A DNA stretch of 64,000 nucleotides from Sycon ciliatum (taxonomy: Eukaryota; Porifera; Calcarea; Leucosolenida; Sycettidae). The notes beneath the pieces were generated by a model. That model was not told the origin of the DNA. It worked only from the letters and a program-made list of their open reading frames with translations, and searched no databases. Of the stretch, positions 1 through 10,602 are shown in pieces. A program made the translations under genes and the position numbers. How positions within the stretch are numbered: position 1 is the stretch's first letter; the number at the start of each line of letters is the position of its first letter. The DNA is taken from positions 12,503,835-12,567,834 of the forward strand of contig NC_088653.1 in assembly GCF_964019385.1 (NCBI RefSeq). Direction: 5' to 3'.

Positions 1-229
1 CTCTCCCGGGGAGACCCACGTGACCAGTTTTTGGCAGTGAGCAAGTACAAGCAAGTACAAGTGGGGGGGGGGGGGAGTGCACGGGTCTACATTTGTATGT
101 GTGTGTGTGTGGGGGGGGGGGGAGTGCACGGGTCTACATGTACATGTGTACATGTATATGTGTGTGTGGGGGGGGGGGGGGAGTGCACGGGTCTACACGG
201 GTCTACATGTGTATGTGTGTGTGTGTGTG
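1..229. repeat. G-rich minisatellite alpha (left fragment)
   Basis: Tandem units of about 40 bases made of a core (gtgcacgggtctacat), a TG-rich stretch and a run of 8-13 G. The same unit fills 8313-9425, 14432-15835 and 34794-34975. All G runs are on the plus strand. No gene is seen here. Confidence 0.9.
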
Positions 230-440
230 TCCCATATGGTGCAGTGGTATGTGCAGCGATTTCCAATCGATAGGTTGCGGGTTCGATTCCCGACGATTAT
301 GGTCACACACGTCTTTCTTCTCTTTCTCAGACTCTTCCTGACTTTTCTTTCATTCTCCTGGGTGGTTACCAACAGCCAGTGCATGCCGGAGTATGTGGTG
401 TGATGTGTGTGTGGGAAAAAAAAAGAAAAAAAAAGAAAAA
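230..440 (+). mobile_element. tRNA-Glu-like SINE
   Basis: The first 75 bases look like a tRNA: a start TCCCATATGG as in tRNA-Glu, an A-box-like TGGTGCAGTGG and a perfect B box GGTTCGATTCC near 279-291. Acceptor, D and anticodon stems pair poorly, so it is not a working tRNA. A tRNA-unrelated body of about 110 bases follows and the element ends in an A-rich tail (415-440) of A runs broken by single G. Head, body and tail together are the plan of a tRNA-derived SINE transcribed by RNA polymerase III. It sits in minisatellite alpha. Exact ends are inferred. Confidence 0.7.
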
Positions 441-562
441 GACCAAAAATAGGGATTCACTGGCCAGAAAAAGTCACTTCAAATAGCTGTATGGTGTAGA
501 CCAGGCTGAATAGTGACGGTCAATTCTTCAGCCTTGCAAGCTGTTGAATGGTGCAATCCCAG
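441..562. repeat. Dispersed module also found before the 15-bp satellites
   Basis: Bases 444-496 (aaaaatagggattcactgg and onward) match the stretch just before each 15-bp satellite (about 31868, 47247, 63226). Here the match stops after the word tagctg and no satellite follows. The rest, up to the Ty3/gypsy insertion, is unassigned. Confidence 0.6.
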
Positions 563-1346
563 TGTGATAACTCGCTCGGACAGCGTTCCGGTTAGTCTCG
601 TCTGGCTGGATCGCTAACCTCGGAACGTTTGTGACAAGTATAGTCACGGCTGGTACGGAACGCAACTTCACCCAATCCTAATCCCAACACACACACACCA
701 ACTGATCTCGTCAGAGCAGAGAATATGTTCAGTGTTTGGAAGAAGAGCACCGAAAGAACCTCTCGCTAAAAGCAACAGCATGCTATGATATAACACATTG
801 TAGAAAACAGCAAGCAGCGGCAGTAGCGATAGTACTTGCTTAACATGCAGCTAAACTGCTACTTTGTCCTCTGCGCGGAACGGCGATCGGACACGCACAC
901 GCATACACATACACATACACGCACAGGTCTGCGTGATCTAGAAGCGGCGGTCATCATGATAACATAAATATGCAAAGTGTGAAAGAGTATTAGAAAGGGC
1001 GAGACTAGACCCGGCGTCTGGACTGCAATAACCTGATTAAAAGCATTGCCAACCAAGTGGTCAAGTAGGTGCACTCACACTCATCCACACCTCGCGTACT
1101 ACTACTATATTGCAAATTCATAATTACATTGTATTGCACTTTCTACCGCAAGTGCACAGTCGTGCGCTTCATCTATTGACAGCCAAACCTATCATTCTAC
1201 AGGTAGGTGATATAGCTGGCACACACCGTATAGTATATTGTACAATAACTGTTCCAACTACAGAAGACATAGTGTGTCCACGTTCTACGCACAGTAGCTA
1301 TCAGAAGTTAGTAATAGTTACAAGCCCTCACTCCCGGGCTATGACA
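563..1346 (-). repeat. LTR of element A (3' LTR in element sense)
   Basis: It matches 7454-8237 along its whole length, with ends tgtgat and atgaca. The bases just inside (1347-1370) read on the minus strand as a G/A-rich tract ending ggcgcggggaga, a plausible polypurine tract. Confidence 0.93.
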
Positions 1347-1399
1347 TCTCCCCGCGCCTTCGAAAAGACTGCCACGTCCTCGTGGCGACAACATTCGGC

Positions 1400-4300
1400 T
1401 TACCGTCGTCTTCTCAATTGGGTTTGCATCCCATAGTACTGCGGTGGCCGGACGGTCCTCCCAGCTCGAGTCTGAACCGCAATCTGGGCTGGTTGTGGCG
1501 GTGGCTGGTTGACTGGTAGCGGGATCTGCACAACTGGTTGGCCGCCAACACCGTCCACGCCGCCATACGTCTCATGCTGGGCATCCTCATCAGAATCCCA
1601 ATACAACAAGTCTGTAGGGTCCGGCACATACACATCAGCCGGGGGCGTTTCGACAGACTCAGCATCTTCAGGTTCCTCCACCTCACTCACAGCGTGAAGA
1701 TGGTTAGGCCTTACTCTACATCGTTTTAGCCTGTTCACGTGCACAATCTGCACCTTGACACTGGCCGCTCGTGTATCTCTCACCCGATACACTACGTCTG
1801 ACAACTTCGTTACTATTTCAAACGGCCCTTGCCAGAGCTTGGAGAACTTCGGAGTAGTCCCCATCGGAACTGCTGGTACCAACAACCATACCAGATCTCC
1901 TTCTGCGAATGAAACGGGTACTGCTCCCGAATCATGCAAGTGAGCTTGATGCTTGTGCACGGTTTCCAACTTCTTCCGCACAACTGCATGCACATGCGCT
2001 AGCCTTTGTCTCAAATCTCTGACATAGCTAGGCTCGCATAAGCTGACCATCTCATCAGGTGGTAAGCCATAAGCGACATCCTGTGGCAGACACATCTGTC
2101 TACCGAACAGTAGATACGCAGGCGTGTAACCCGTACTCGCCTGAGGCGTGGCTCTGTAAGCCATCAAAACCGCCGGCAAATGCACATCCCAATCTCGCTG
2201 ATGCACATCGACATAGTGAGAAATCATCTTCTCCAATGTCTGATTAAAACGCTCTACCAACCCATTTCCAGCAGGGTGATAAGCCGTCGTCCTGGTCTTT
2301 TTAATACCAAGCATTGAACAGACATCTCTGAACAATCTGGAGTCAAAGTTTTTGCCCTGGTCAGTGTGCACACTCTCCGGTGCTCCAAACCTTGCAACAA
2401 ACTCACTCACAAACTTTGAAGCTATCGTGGATGCATCCATCCTTTTCAGCGGATACGCTTCAACCCATTTGGTAAAATAATCAACAATTACCAAAATGTG
2501 CTTGTTGCCAGCATCTGTCTCTGGCAATCCGGGAATCAAATCCATTCCAACTCTCTCGAATGGATATCCCGACCAAGTGACCTCTAGTGGTGCGCCACTG
2601 CCACGCCCCACAGGTCTCGATCGTCGACTGCACGACGCACAACTACCAATCCAGTCTTCCACATCTCTCTTCATGCCATACCAGAAGAGCTTGGACTGAA
2701 TCTGGTGATACGTTCTAGTCACCCCTAAGTGACCTAGATGATCATGGTACTCACTCAGCACCTGACCGCGCAACGCAACTGGCACCAAAATTTGAAACTT
2801 TGTGCCCTCTCCTGCGTTCTCACTGTGCAAAACGCGACATATCACGTCCTCTCGCACCACAAGACATTTTCGTCCTCGGAAATAATGCCTCAGAGCCGGA
2901 CTCACACCAGTCAAGTCAGGCGAAGATGACCCGGAGCTGAGCCACTCACTCAGCCGTGTCAATTCATGATCACGTTGCTGAACATCAGCCCAATCAGCTG
3001 ATGTCCAGTTTCGTCGCCGCACAAAGGGCGTAGGAAGGTCACTCTGGACCGACTCAGCATTCTCCACTGAGCTCCTTTCGTCTGATACCACAGCAATCAC
3101 CTCATCAGGGACTGTGGTGCCACACCTCTGATCCTGCACTTGTCGAGACAAGCCATCAGCATTGGCATGGACTTTACCTTTCCGATAACGCACCTCGTAA
3201 TCGAAATCACTCAGAAACTCAAGCCACCGCGCCACGATCGCACTTGGTTCTTTGAAACGGTTCAGGTATTTTAGTGCCTGATGGTCTGTGCGCACGACAA
3301 ACCTTCGACCCAGCAAATAGCATCTGAAATGCCTAAATGCCCACACTAGTCCGAGGAGTTCACTCTTCGTCGAGCCATAATTCCTCTCTGCAGAGTTCAA
3401 CCCTCTGCTTGCATACGCAATAGGTCGCTCCCGACCATCTGCGTCGGTCTGGGACAACACAGCTCCCAAACCATGACCACTTGCGTCCACATCGACTACA
3501 AATGGGGGCGCATCGGTCTCAAACCTCGGATACGCCAACGTGGGTGCTGAAGACATCTTCTGTTTCAGCAATTGGAATGCGATCTCACACTCGCCATCCC
3601 ATGAAAACCTCTGGTTTTGCCTCGTCAGCTTCACCAGCGGCCGAGAAATGGATGCAAAATCCTTCACAAACCGTCGATAGTAGCCACAGAAACCCATAAA
3701 AGAACGCACCTCTGCTACGTTCTTTGGGCACCGCCACTCTGACACGGTCTCAATCTTGTCCGGATCGGTGCGCACACCATCCTTCGTGACAACATGACCC
3801 AAGAAATTGACTTCTGTCCTCAACAGATGACATTTCGAGGGTTTCAACCGAAGACCAGCCTCCAGTAGTCTTTGGAACACTGCTTCCAGTCGTTCCAAGT
3901 GTTCGTCAAACGTCTTTGAGAACACGATAATATCATCGAGGTATACCAGGCACATCTGCCACTGCAAACCTCGCAAAACGGCACTCATCAGCCGTTGAAA
4001 TGAGCTCGGGCCATTGCACACACCAAATGGCATCACATTGAACTCATAGTGCCCATCAGGCGTGGAAAATGCCGTCTTGGCCTTGTCTGCCTCGTCCATT
4101 GGCATCTGATGATACCCAGAGCACAGATCAAGCGTCGAGAAGTACATCGCACCGCCCAACGCGTCCAACGTATCATCAATACGTGGGAGTGGGTATGGAT
4201 CTTTCACGGTTATCGCATTGACTCTCCGATAATCAACACAGAACCTCGTCGATCCGTCCTTCTTCCGCACCAACACAACTGGTGAAGACCATGGACTGAC

Positions 4301-5629
4301 CGATTCTTCGATCACACCCTGTTCAAGCATGTCGTCAACCAACTTCCGACATGTTTCTCGCGAGCTCCAAGGCAATCTCCTTGCGGGCTCATAAACTGGA
4401 CCATCACAGCTAGTCCTAATCTCGTGTTTCAACACGTCTGTCCGACCCAGCTCGGACATGTTCATAGCGAATACACATCTGTACTGCTCGACCAAGGTTC
4501 TGAGCCTAGCCAACTGCTCGGCCTCAACCACAGGCTGCTCGCTGTTGCCTGTATCAGGTGGGAAGCATGCCTCCCGGTTACCCTCCTGAGAGCAACAGCC
4601 ATCAGGCATCGTACCACGACCACGCTGGTCAACGTCGGCCTCGTGTACTGCCTCATCATCCCTCATCGCACAATGGTGTGACCGACCATCGTCATCACCA
4701 CCACCGGTTTCAAGCAGCCTCTTCCCGCCTGGAGAGCGCTTCCCTGCGCCGGGACCACCATCGGGGTTCCCCACTCGCAGTACAGACCACAAATCCTGGT
4801 TAGCCCCGTAGCTACACCAGTCATTCGCCTCGTCCAACTCTTCACTACCGTCCACCACAGATGCAACTGCACACAGCTTGCCAATCTGGGCTCTCTTGGG
4901 CAGAGTGATTTGTTCCGCCGTGCAATTCATCAATCGCACGGGAACACGATTCTCTTGTGGCCGCACAACACACTTTGCCACCAAGAGACCAGGGTCGCTC
5001 GCAGTCCCACAATCTGGTTCCGTGAGCCCCAACTCTGGCATCCCATCGAATGCAAGAGTGTCCACCACAGCCGCCACGGTCATCTCGTGGTGTGGCGGGA
5101 GAACAATCTTCTCCTGCAAGCGGAGCGGAGCCTCATCTGCACCACCCCCTCGCCTTTCTTCGACCTTGAAACATAGCTTGCCATTCGCAGAGGTTATGTT
5201 ACAGGGAATGCTGGACAGCACATCACGTCCCAGCACACATGGAAATCGCAGCCCATCGACTACCCGCATTTCCGGCGAACAAACACATCCTTGAACGCCA
5301 AGGTGAACAACCACTTTTCCGTTCACCACCAGAGGCTTACCATCTGCCCCACAAAACTTCAACCCAGGCGCATCCGCCGCGAGTCGATCCGGATCGTAGC
5401 CCAGCTTCCTGGCTAGATCCGCAGATACTAAGCTTACAGCCGCTCCAGTATCTACCAGCATCTCCACTGACAATCCATCGATTGTCCCCGTGGTCAACAT
5501 CCCCGTTCCAGAGTCGCATCCGACCATAGGAATGGATTGTTCGACAGCACGCTCATCAGGTGCTGTCGGATTACACTCTCGACCCAAAGAAATGGTCTGA
5601 CCAGGCACGTGGGCCATCGCCCCAGTCAC
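1400..5629 (-). CDS. pol: Pol polyprotein of Ty3/gypsy element A
   Basis: About 1409 residues in one open frame. An aspartic protease motif (LVDTGAAVSLVS) lies near residue 60. Reverse transcriptase follows at about 420-610, with LDLCSGYHQ and the catalytic YLDD near 563. RNase H begins near 710 (VDVDASGHGLGAVLS). The integrase has a zinc-binding H-H-C-C part (HLGHLG ... CASCSRR), a D-D-E core (GMDLIPG, HTDQGKNF, GLVERFNQ) and a C-terminal GPF-type segment ending HVNRLKRC. The product would copy the element RNA and insert the DNA. The start overlaps the end of gag by four bases, the usual gag-pol arrangement. The gypsy family call is secure; the exact clade is inferred. Confidence 0.93.
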   Translation of the reverse strand: MTGAMAHVPGQTISLGRECNPTAPDERAVEQSIPMVGCDSGTGMLTTGTIDGLSVEMLVDTGAAVSLVSADLARKLGYDPDRLAADAPGLKFCGADGKPLVVNGKVVVHLGVQGCVCSPEMRVVDGLRFPCVLGRDVLSSIPCNITSANGKLCFKVEERRGGGADEAPLRLQEKIVLPPHHEMTVAAVVDTLAFDGMPELGLTEPDCGTASDPGLLVAKCVVRPQENRVPVRLMNCTAEQITLPKRAQIGKLCAVASVVDGSEELDEANDWCSYGANQDLWSVLRVGNPDGGPGAGKRSPGGKRLLETGGGDDDGRSHHCAMRDDEAVHEADVDQRGRGTMPDGCCSQEGNREACFPPDTGNSEQPVVEAEQLARLRTLVEQYRCVFAMNMSELGRTDVLKHEIRTSCDGPVYEPARRLPWSSRETCRKLVDDMLEQGVIEESVSPWSSPVVLVRKKDGSTRFCVDYRRVNAITVKDPYPLPRIDDTLDALGGAMYFSTLDLCSGYHQMPMDEADKAKTAFSTPDGHYEFNVMPFGVCNGPSSFQRLMSAVLRGLQWQMCLVYLDDIIVFSKTFDEHLERLEAVFQRLLEAGLRLKPSKCHLLRTEVNFLGHVVTKDGVRTDPDKIETVSEWRCPKNVAEVRSFMGFCGYYRRFVKDFASISRPLVKLTRQNQRFSWDGECEIAFQLLKQKMSSAPTLAYPRFETDAPPFVVDVDASGHGLGAVLSQTDADGRERPIAYASRGLNSAERNYGSTKSELLGLVWAFRHFRCYLLGRRFVVRTDHQALKYLNRFKEPSAIVARWLEFLSDFDYEVRYRKGKVHANADGLSRQVQDQRCGTTVPDEVIAVVSDERSSVENAESVQSDLPTPFVRRRNWTSADWADVQQRDHELTRLSEWLSSGSSSPDLTGVSPALRHYFRGRKCLVVREDVICRVLHSENAGEGTKFQILVPVALRGQVLSEYHDHLGHLGVTRTYHQIQSKLFWYGMKRDVEDWIGSCASCSRRSRPVGRGSGAPLEVTWSGYPFERVGMDLIPGLPETDAGNKHILVIVDYFTKWVEAYPLKRMDASTIASKFVSEFVARFGAPESVHTDQGKNFDSRLFRDVCSMLGIKKTRTTAYHPAGNGLVERFNQTLEKMISHYVDVHQRDWDVHLPAVLMAYRATPQASTGYTPAYLLFGRQMCLPQDVAYGLPPDEMVSLCEPSYVRDLRQRLAHVHAVVRKKLETVHKHQAHLHDSGAVPVSFAEGDLVWLLVPAVPMGTTPKFSKLWQGPFEIVTKLSDVVYRVRDTRAASVKVQIVHVNRLKRCRVRPNHLHAVSEVEEPEDAESVETPPADVYVPDPTDLLYWDSDEDAQHETYGGVDGVGGQPVVQIPLPVNQPPPQPAQIAVQTRAGRTVRPPQYYGMQTQLRRRR

Positions 5630-6742
5630 TGGCCGTTTCCCAAAGGCCCTCTCCTCGAGCCATCGTATCCTCCGCGCCCCGTCTGCGCTTCACGAGGACA
5701 TTGGGCTGCCCTGTGGCCCGGTTCACCACAGTTCCAACAAGTGAACATCTTCACTCGTCGAGCGGGCTCCTGATCCCGAGTTCTTCCTCGGCCTCGCCCT
5801 CCTTGACCACTTGGAGCATCACGCCTCTCCAGTAGTTGGTCGAGCGTCCTCACCAGGCTGCTCAAGGTACGCTCGAGGACGTCCGTCTGTCCTCTCGCTG
5901 GAGCCTCAGCAACATCCACAGCGGCCGTCACCAACTGTGTTTGCGGGCTCTCTCCGTAGGGGCCCACCAGCCTCTGCGGAGCTTCGCTTGGCAAGTCAAC
6001 ACTTCGCCAAACCTTTTCCAGGTGCAGCGCCATCTCTAATGCCGCCTGCACCGTCGCCGGAGGATTCTCCTGCAGCCTCACTCTCAAGGCCACAGGAGAT
6101 ACCGCCTCGATGAACTGATCCCTCACCAGCTCATCCTGTAACCCACCCGGCATGTTGGGGTACGCCCGCACCACCAGCCGACGCAGATCATCCGCCAGAT
6201 GCGCTAAATCCTCACCGGATTTACGCCTCCTCGTGCGGAATTGAGCCTTAAACTGCCGCTTATTAGCAGGTGGTGCGAACCTTCGCTCAAGGTCCGCACT
6301 CACATGCTGCCCGTCTTGCAGCCGGTATAGTAGCCAAAAAGCGTTGCGCCCCACCTCTGAGGCGTACCGCTAAGTACTGCGCTTTCTGCGGGTCATTCCA
6401 CCCGTTCACCTGCGCGCACTGATCGAAGTACTGGATATACTCCACCCAGTCTCCGGAACCATCGTAGGCCTCGGGCATCACCGCAGGCCTCCCGAAGGCT
6501 GGAGCAACTGGCGCTCCTCCAGCACCAGCTACCGCTCCCCCTGCTGCAGTCATCACTGCACCAGGGCCACCCACCGCAGCAGCACCACCAGCTACTAACG
6601 GTTGATGAACATTCGCAGCAGGCGCATTCACACCTCTGCCTTGTTGTTGCTGTTGCTGAGCCATCGTCAACACAGCAAAAGAATGAGCAAAGTAGACAAA
6701 ACAAATAGTGCTAGCAGGACGACTGATCCGCGAAGAACTCAA
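5630..6742 (-). pseudogene. gag: gag region of Ty3/gypsy element A (broken)
   Basis: The N-terminal part is rich in Gln, Ala and Gly. The middle holds a retrotransposon-gag helical region (YDGSGDWVEYIQYF and later residues). The C-terminal part carries a CCHC nucleic-acid knuckle (CWNCGEPGHRAAQC) near 5700-5745. It would form the particle that packages the element RNA. It is the neighbour of pol and lies upstream of it on the same strand. It appears to hold about one break, so it is treated here as a fossil. Confidence 0.8.
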
Positions 6743-7433
6743 TCCTCTTCGCCTCAGCTCGCCTGATATAATCAGCCACGCCGCTGCCGTCCGATCACGG
6801 CCCGCGCGCGCCTACGAGTGCACACCCCAATTGCACGTGGGCACAGCGTACTCAACCACTGTAACCCTAACCGCCGTGTGAACATGCCAAGCGACCACCG
6901 TCGCATCAGGTTTCCCGATCCCACGCCTGACTCGCGACATCTCGCGGAGCCGCGTGCGCCATCCGGATTCCCGTTCATCACACATTTAGCCAAGCCGACC
7001 AGTGCAAGCCGCATCATGCATGCCTCTCAACATCATGCCATGATTCCTCGCGCACAAGGCCGCCAATAGTTCACCCTAATCACTCCGGCTGGCATCCCAG
7101 CCTGAGGACTAGACCAAACAGACTAGAGAGATACGACACATCCATACCCCTCCTTACGAACTGTATGCCCATCATGCAGCATGCAATTCTCATCACAAAA
7201 GGCAGCTCAGTCATCACTGCGCCATGCCTATCGAGCACAACAGAGAACAAACCTCTTTATTCCCTGGTGGAGGCCAGTTCCCGCACCCACAACAACACAA
7301 CCAGTAGTGAGGCAGGATACATTGAACATCTTCAATATACTTAGACTGCGCTTGCACCGTCTACAAGCGCCTGGCCGAGATCTTCGCGCCTCTTCTAGGA
7401 ATGGTGAACTTTGTTGCCTCGTTCTTGCCAGCC
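6743..7433 (-). other. Leader of element A
   Basis: Untranslated stretch between the primer binding site and gag. Short frames here have no recognisable domain. Nothing else is seen. Confidence 0.7.
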
Positions 7434-7451
7434 ATCCTGGTCACAGCACCA
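7434..7451 (-). promoter_or_regulatory. Primer binding site of element A, tRNA-His-like
   Basis: Read on the minus strand it starts TGGTGCTGTGACC two bases inside the LTR. It resembles the complement of an animal tRNA-His 3' end, with a few mismatches to the common sequence. The tRNA identity is inferred. Confidence 0.6.
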
Positions 7452-7453
7452 CT

Positions 7454-8237
7454 TGTGATAACTCGCTCGGACAGCGTTCCGGTTAGTCTCGTCTGGCTGG
7501 ATCGCTAACCTCGGAACGTTTGTGACAAGTATAGTCACGGCTGGTACGGAACGCAACTTCACCCAATCCTAATCCCAACACACACACACCAACTGATCTC
7601 GTCAGAGCAGAGAATATGTTCAGTGTTTGGAAGAAGAGCACCGAAAGAACCTCTCGCTAAAAGCAACAGCATGCTATGATATAACACATTGTAGAAAACA
7701 GCAAGCAGCGGCAGTAGCGATAGTACTTGCTTAACATGCAGCTAAACTGCTACTTTGTCCTCTGCGCGGAACGGCGATCGGACACGCACACGCATACACA
7801 TACACATACACGCACAGGTCTGCGTGATCTAGAAGCGGCGGTCATCATGATAACATAAATATGCAAAGTGTGAAAGAGTATTAGAAAGGGCGAGACTAGA
7901 CCCGGCGTCTGGACTGCAATAACCTGATTAAAAGCATTGCCAACCAAGTGGTCAAGTAGGTGCACTCACACTCATCCACACCTCGCGTACTACTACTATA
8001 TTGCAAATTCATAATTACATTGTATTGCACTTTCTACCGCAAGTGCACAGTCGTGCGCTTCATCTATTGACAGCCAAACCTATCATTCTACAGGTAGGTG
8101 ATATAGCTGGCACACACCGTATAGTATATTGTACAATAACTGTTCCAACTACAGAAGACATAGTGTGTCCACGTTCTACGCACAGTAGCTATCAGAAGTT
8201 AGTAATAGTTACAAGCCCTCACTCCCGGGCTATGACA
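7454..8237 (-). repeat. LTR of element A (5' LTR in element sense)
   Basis: Same length (784) and, by eye, the same sequence as 563-1346. It should hold the element promoter on the minus strand. Confidence 0.93.
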
Positions 8238-8312
8238 CCAGCACAAGTTGCTATGGCTTCTGCCGTAGCATTGCTATCATCGCCTCCGGCGATGAGCGTC
8301 AAAGGTCAAGGT
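8238..8312. other. Host flank between element A and minisatellite
   Basis: It starts with the ccag target duplication. It continues the sequence broken at 562 and runs into the alpha minisatellite through aaggtcaaggtcaagg. No gene is seen. Confidence 0.6.
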
Positions 8313-9425
8313 CAAGGTGTGTGGGGGGGGGGGGGGGGGAGTTCACGGGTCTTTATCAGTACATGTGTATGTGTGTGGGGGGGGGGGGTGCACGGGTCTA
8401 CATGTGTATGTGTGTGTGGGGAGGGGGGGGGGGGTGCACGGGTCTACATGTGTATGTGTGTGTGTGGGGGGGGGGGGGAGTGCACGGGTCTACATGTGTA
8501 TGTGTGTGTGTGGGGGGGGGGGGGAGTGCACGGGTCTACATGTGTATGTGTGTGTGTGGGGGGGGGCAGCACGGGTCTACATGTGTACAGGTATGTGTGT
8601 GCGGGGGGGGGGGGGAGTGCACGGGTCTACATGTGTATGTGTGTGTGTGGGGGGGGGGGTGCACGGGTCTACATGTGTATGTGCGTGTGTGTGGGGGGGG
8701 GGGGGGAGTGCACGGGTCTGCATTTGTATGTGTGTGTTTGGGGGGGGGGGGGAGTGCACGGGTCTACATGTGTATGTGTGTGTGTGGGGGGGGGGGGGAG
8801 TGCACGGGTCTACATGTGTATGTGTGTGTGTGGGGGGGGGGGGGATGCACGGGTCTACATGTGTATGTGTGTGTGTGTGGGGGGGGGGGGAGTGCACGGG
8901 TCTACATTTGTATGTGTGTGTGGGGGGGGGGGGGGGAGTGCACGGGTCTACATGTGTATGTGTGTGTGTGTGGGGGGGGGGGGGGTGCACGGGTCTACAT
9001 GTGTATGTGTGTGTGTGTGGGGGGGGGGGTGCACGGGTCTACATGTGTATGTGTGTGTGTGGGGGGGGGGGGGGAGTGCACGGGTCTACATGTGTATGTG
9101 TGTGTGTGGGGGGGGGGGTGCACGGGTCTACATGTGTATGTGTGTGTGGGGGGGGGGGGGTGCACGGGTCTACATGTGTATGTGTGTGTGTGTGGGGGGG
9201 GGTGCACGGGTCTACATTTGTATGTGTGTGTGTGGGGGGGGGGGGGTGCACGGGTCTACATGTGTATGTGTGTGTGTGGGGGGGGGGGGGTGCACGGGTC
9301 TACATGTGTATGTGTGTGTGTGTGGGGGGGGGGGAGGGGAGTGCACAGGTCTACATGTGTATGTGTGTGTGGGGGGGGGGGGGGGGTGCACGGGTCTACA
9401 TGTGTATGTGTATGTGTGTGGGGGG
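8313..9425. repeat. G-rich minisatellite alpha, left half
   Basis: About 27 units of 38-46 bases: core gtgcacgggtctacat, a variable TG tract and 7-17 G. All three plus-strand frames stay open for long distances only because the unit lacks stops; the Gly/Cys/Val translations are not genes. The array is cut by Ty3/gypsy element B and resumes at 14432. Confidence 0.93.
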
Positions 9426-9665
9426 TGTAGTGTCATGTGACTAGATGCATGAAGCCCATGCATACATGCATTCCGATATCATTCCCACCATCATGATCCA
9501 CTTACATGATCTAGCATTCCATTCCTCCTTCCCACTTTAGCCCGTATGTATATATCTAGTAGATTGCATGTGTTCTAGGTTCTTTGTCTTATCGTAGTAC
9601 AACAGTTAGAACTAATGTCTTGGCTCTCTGGTTGGTCTGGTTAGACTAAAGTGCGAAACACTACA
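9426..9665 (+). repeat. 5' LTR of element B
   Basis: 240 bases, starting tgtagtgtcatgtg and ending aacactaca. It is followed directly by the primer binding site. Confidence 0.92.
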
Positions 9666-9678
9666 TGGTGGCAGCGGT
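9666..9678 (+). promoter_or_regulatory. Primer binding site of element B, tRNA-Leu
   Basis: tggtggcagcggt is the complement of the 3' end (ACCGCTGCCACCA) usual for a class of eukaryotic tRNA-Leu. It abuts the LTR. Confidence 0.7.
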
Positions 9679-9687
9679 CCAGAAGCC

Positions 9688-10569
9688 ATGTCTTCTTCGG
9701 ACCCCAGCTCGGTTCAGCCCGCTTCCCGCGGATCTTCCCCCGCCAGTGGCGGAGGCAGCAATGGTGGTTCAGGTAGCTCCTCCGGTGGAGCGCCTTCTAC
9801 GTCTTCTTCGGCGCCCGAGCCCGCCCAGGTTTCTCTTCCGGGGATGGTTCACCTCTCACAGGTGTCCCCTCCATCATCATTCAATTTCCAGGCTGCAGAT
9901 CAGTGGGACCGCTGGCTGCGTCGTTTTAACCGCTATCGTCAGGCGTCTGGTCTTCACACCCAACCGGAGTCGGTCCAGGTGAACTCCCTCCTCTACACGA
10001 TGGGCGAGCAAGCTGACGACCTACTGGACAGTTTCCATCTACCTGAGGATGACGTGAGTAAATTTACCACAGTCACTGAGCGTTTCACTGCCCACTTCGG
10101 CAAGAAGAGAAATTATGTGTACGAACGTGCATGTTTCCATCAGCGCACCCAACAGCCCACGGAGTCACTAGATGCATTCGTAAACGATCTCTACCGCTTG
10201 GCAGACAGGTGCAACTTCAAGGCCATGCACGATGAGATGCTCCGGGACCGGTTGATCGCAGGGTTAGCAGATGCACGTCTTTCTGAACGCCTGCAAATGG
10301 ATTCGGATATGACGCTGGAGAAGGCGCTGGCTCACGCTCGCCAAAGCGCTGCCATCAAGGAGCAACAAACGACGGTACGTGCAGCAGCTGATCAGTCGTT
10401 GTTTGCTGTCCGCCAGGATCAGGGGCGGCTGCGTTCTAGTCGCGATCGTCCTCCGCTGCGTGATGCTCCCAGCTCCTCGCGCCACTCGACTCCATCATCT
10501 GATTCTTGTCCTTGGTGCGGATACGAGTCACATCCCCGCGCACGATGTCCTGCAAGTCGTGTAACCTGA
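9688..10569 (+). CDS. gag: Gag of Ty3/gypsy element B
   Basis: About 293 residues from a true ATG 22 bases after the LTR. The first 60 residues are Ser/Gly/Pro-rich. A helical gag core follows (QWDRWLRRFNRYRQASGL, then the FTAHFGKKRNYVYERACF region, then LADRCNF). A zinc-knuckle-like CPWCGYESHPRARC lies near the C-terminal end. It would build the particle shell and bind element RNA. The gag and pol of this element lie in the same reading frame. Confidence 0.85.
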   Translation: MSSSDPSSVQPASRGSSPASGGGSNGGSGSSSGGAPSTSSSAPEPAQVSLPGMVHLSQVSPPSSFNFQAADQWDRWLRRFNRYRQASGLHTQPESVQVNSLLYTMGEQADDLLDSFHLPEDDVSKFTTVTERFTAHFGKKRNYVYERACFHQRTQQPTESLDAFVNDLYRLADRCNFKAMHDEMLRDRLIAGLADARLSERLQMDSDMTLEKALAHARQSAAIKEQQTTVRAAADQSLFAVRQDQGRLRSSRDRPPLRDAPSSSRHSTPSSDSCPWCGYESHPRARCPASRVT

Positions 10570-10602
10570 AAAGGGTGTGGCAAGACAGGCCACTTTCAAC
10601 GA

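Larger units (their letters stand above)
563..8237 (-). mobile_element. Ty3/gypsy LTR retrotransposon A
   Basis: An element on the minus strand with two 784-base LTRs that look identical by eye and have TG...CA ends. A four-base target duplication (ccag) lies at 559-562 and 8238-8241. Parts in element order are 5' LTR, primer binding site, gag with a CCHC knuckle, pol (protease, RT, RNase H, integrase) and 3' LTR. Protein motifs are those of the metazoan gypsy/412-like branch. It looks nearly whole, with roughly one break in gag, and the LTR identity suggests a very recent insertion. Confidence 0.93.

Noticed and set aside
230-305. Functional tRNA gene
   Set aside because: The B box is perfect, but acceptor, D and anticodon stems do not pair and an A-tailed body follows; a SINE head fits better.
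6860-6880. Telomere-like ccctaacc word
   Set aside because: A single short word inside the leader of element A, not an array.
8001-9463. Long Gly/Cys/Val-rich plus-strand and His/Pro/Thr-rich minus-strand frames
   Set aside because: They are translations of minisatellite alpha in every frame, with no start context, domain or codon signal. The same holds for 14378-15869, 22070-22858, 34227-35001, 35389-36705, 38264-38906, 49488-49980 and 51491-52511.
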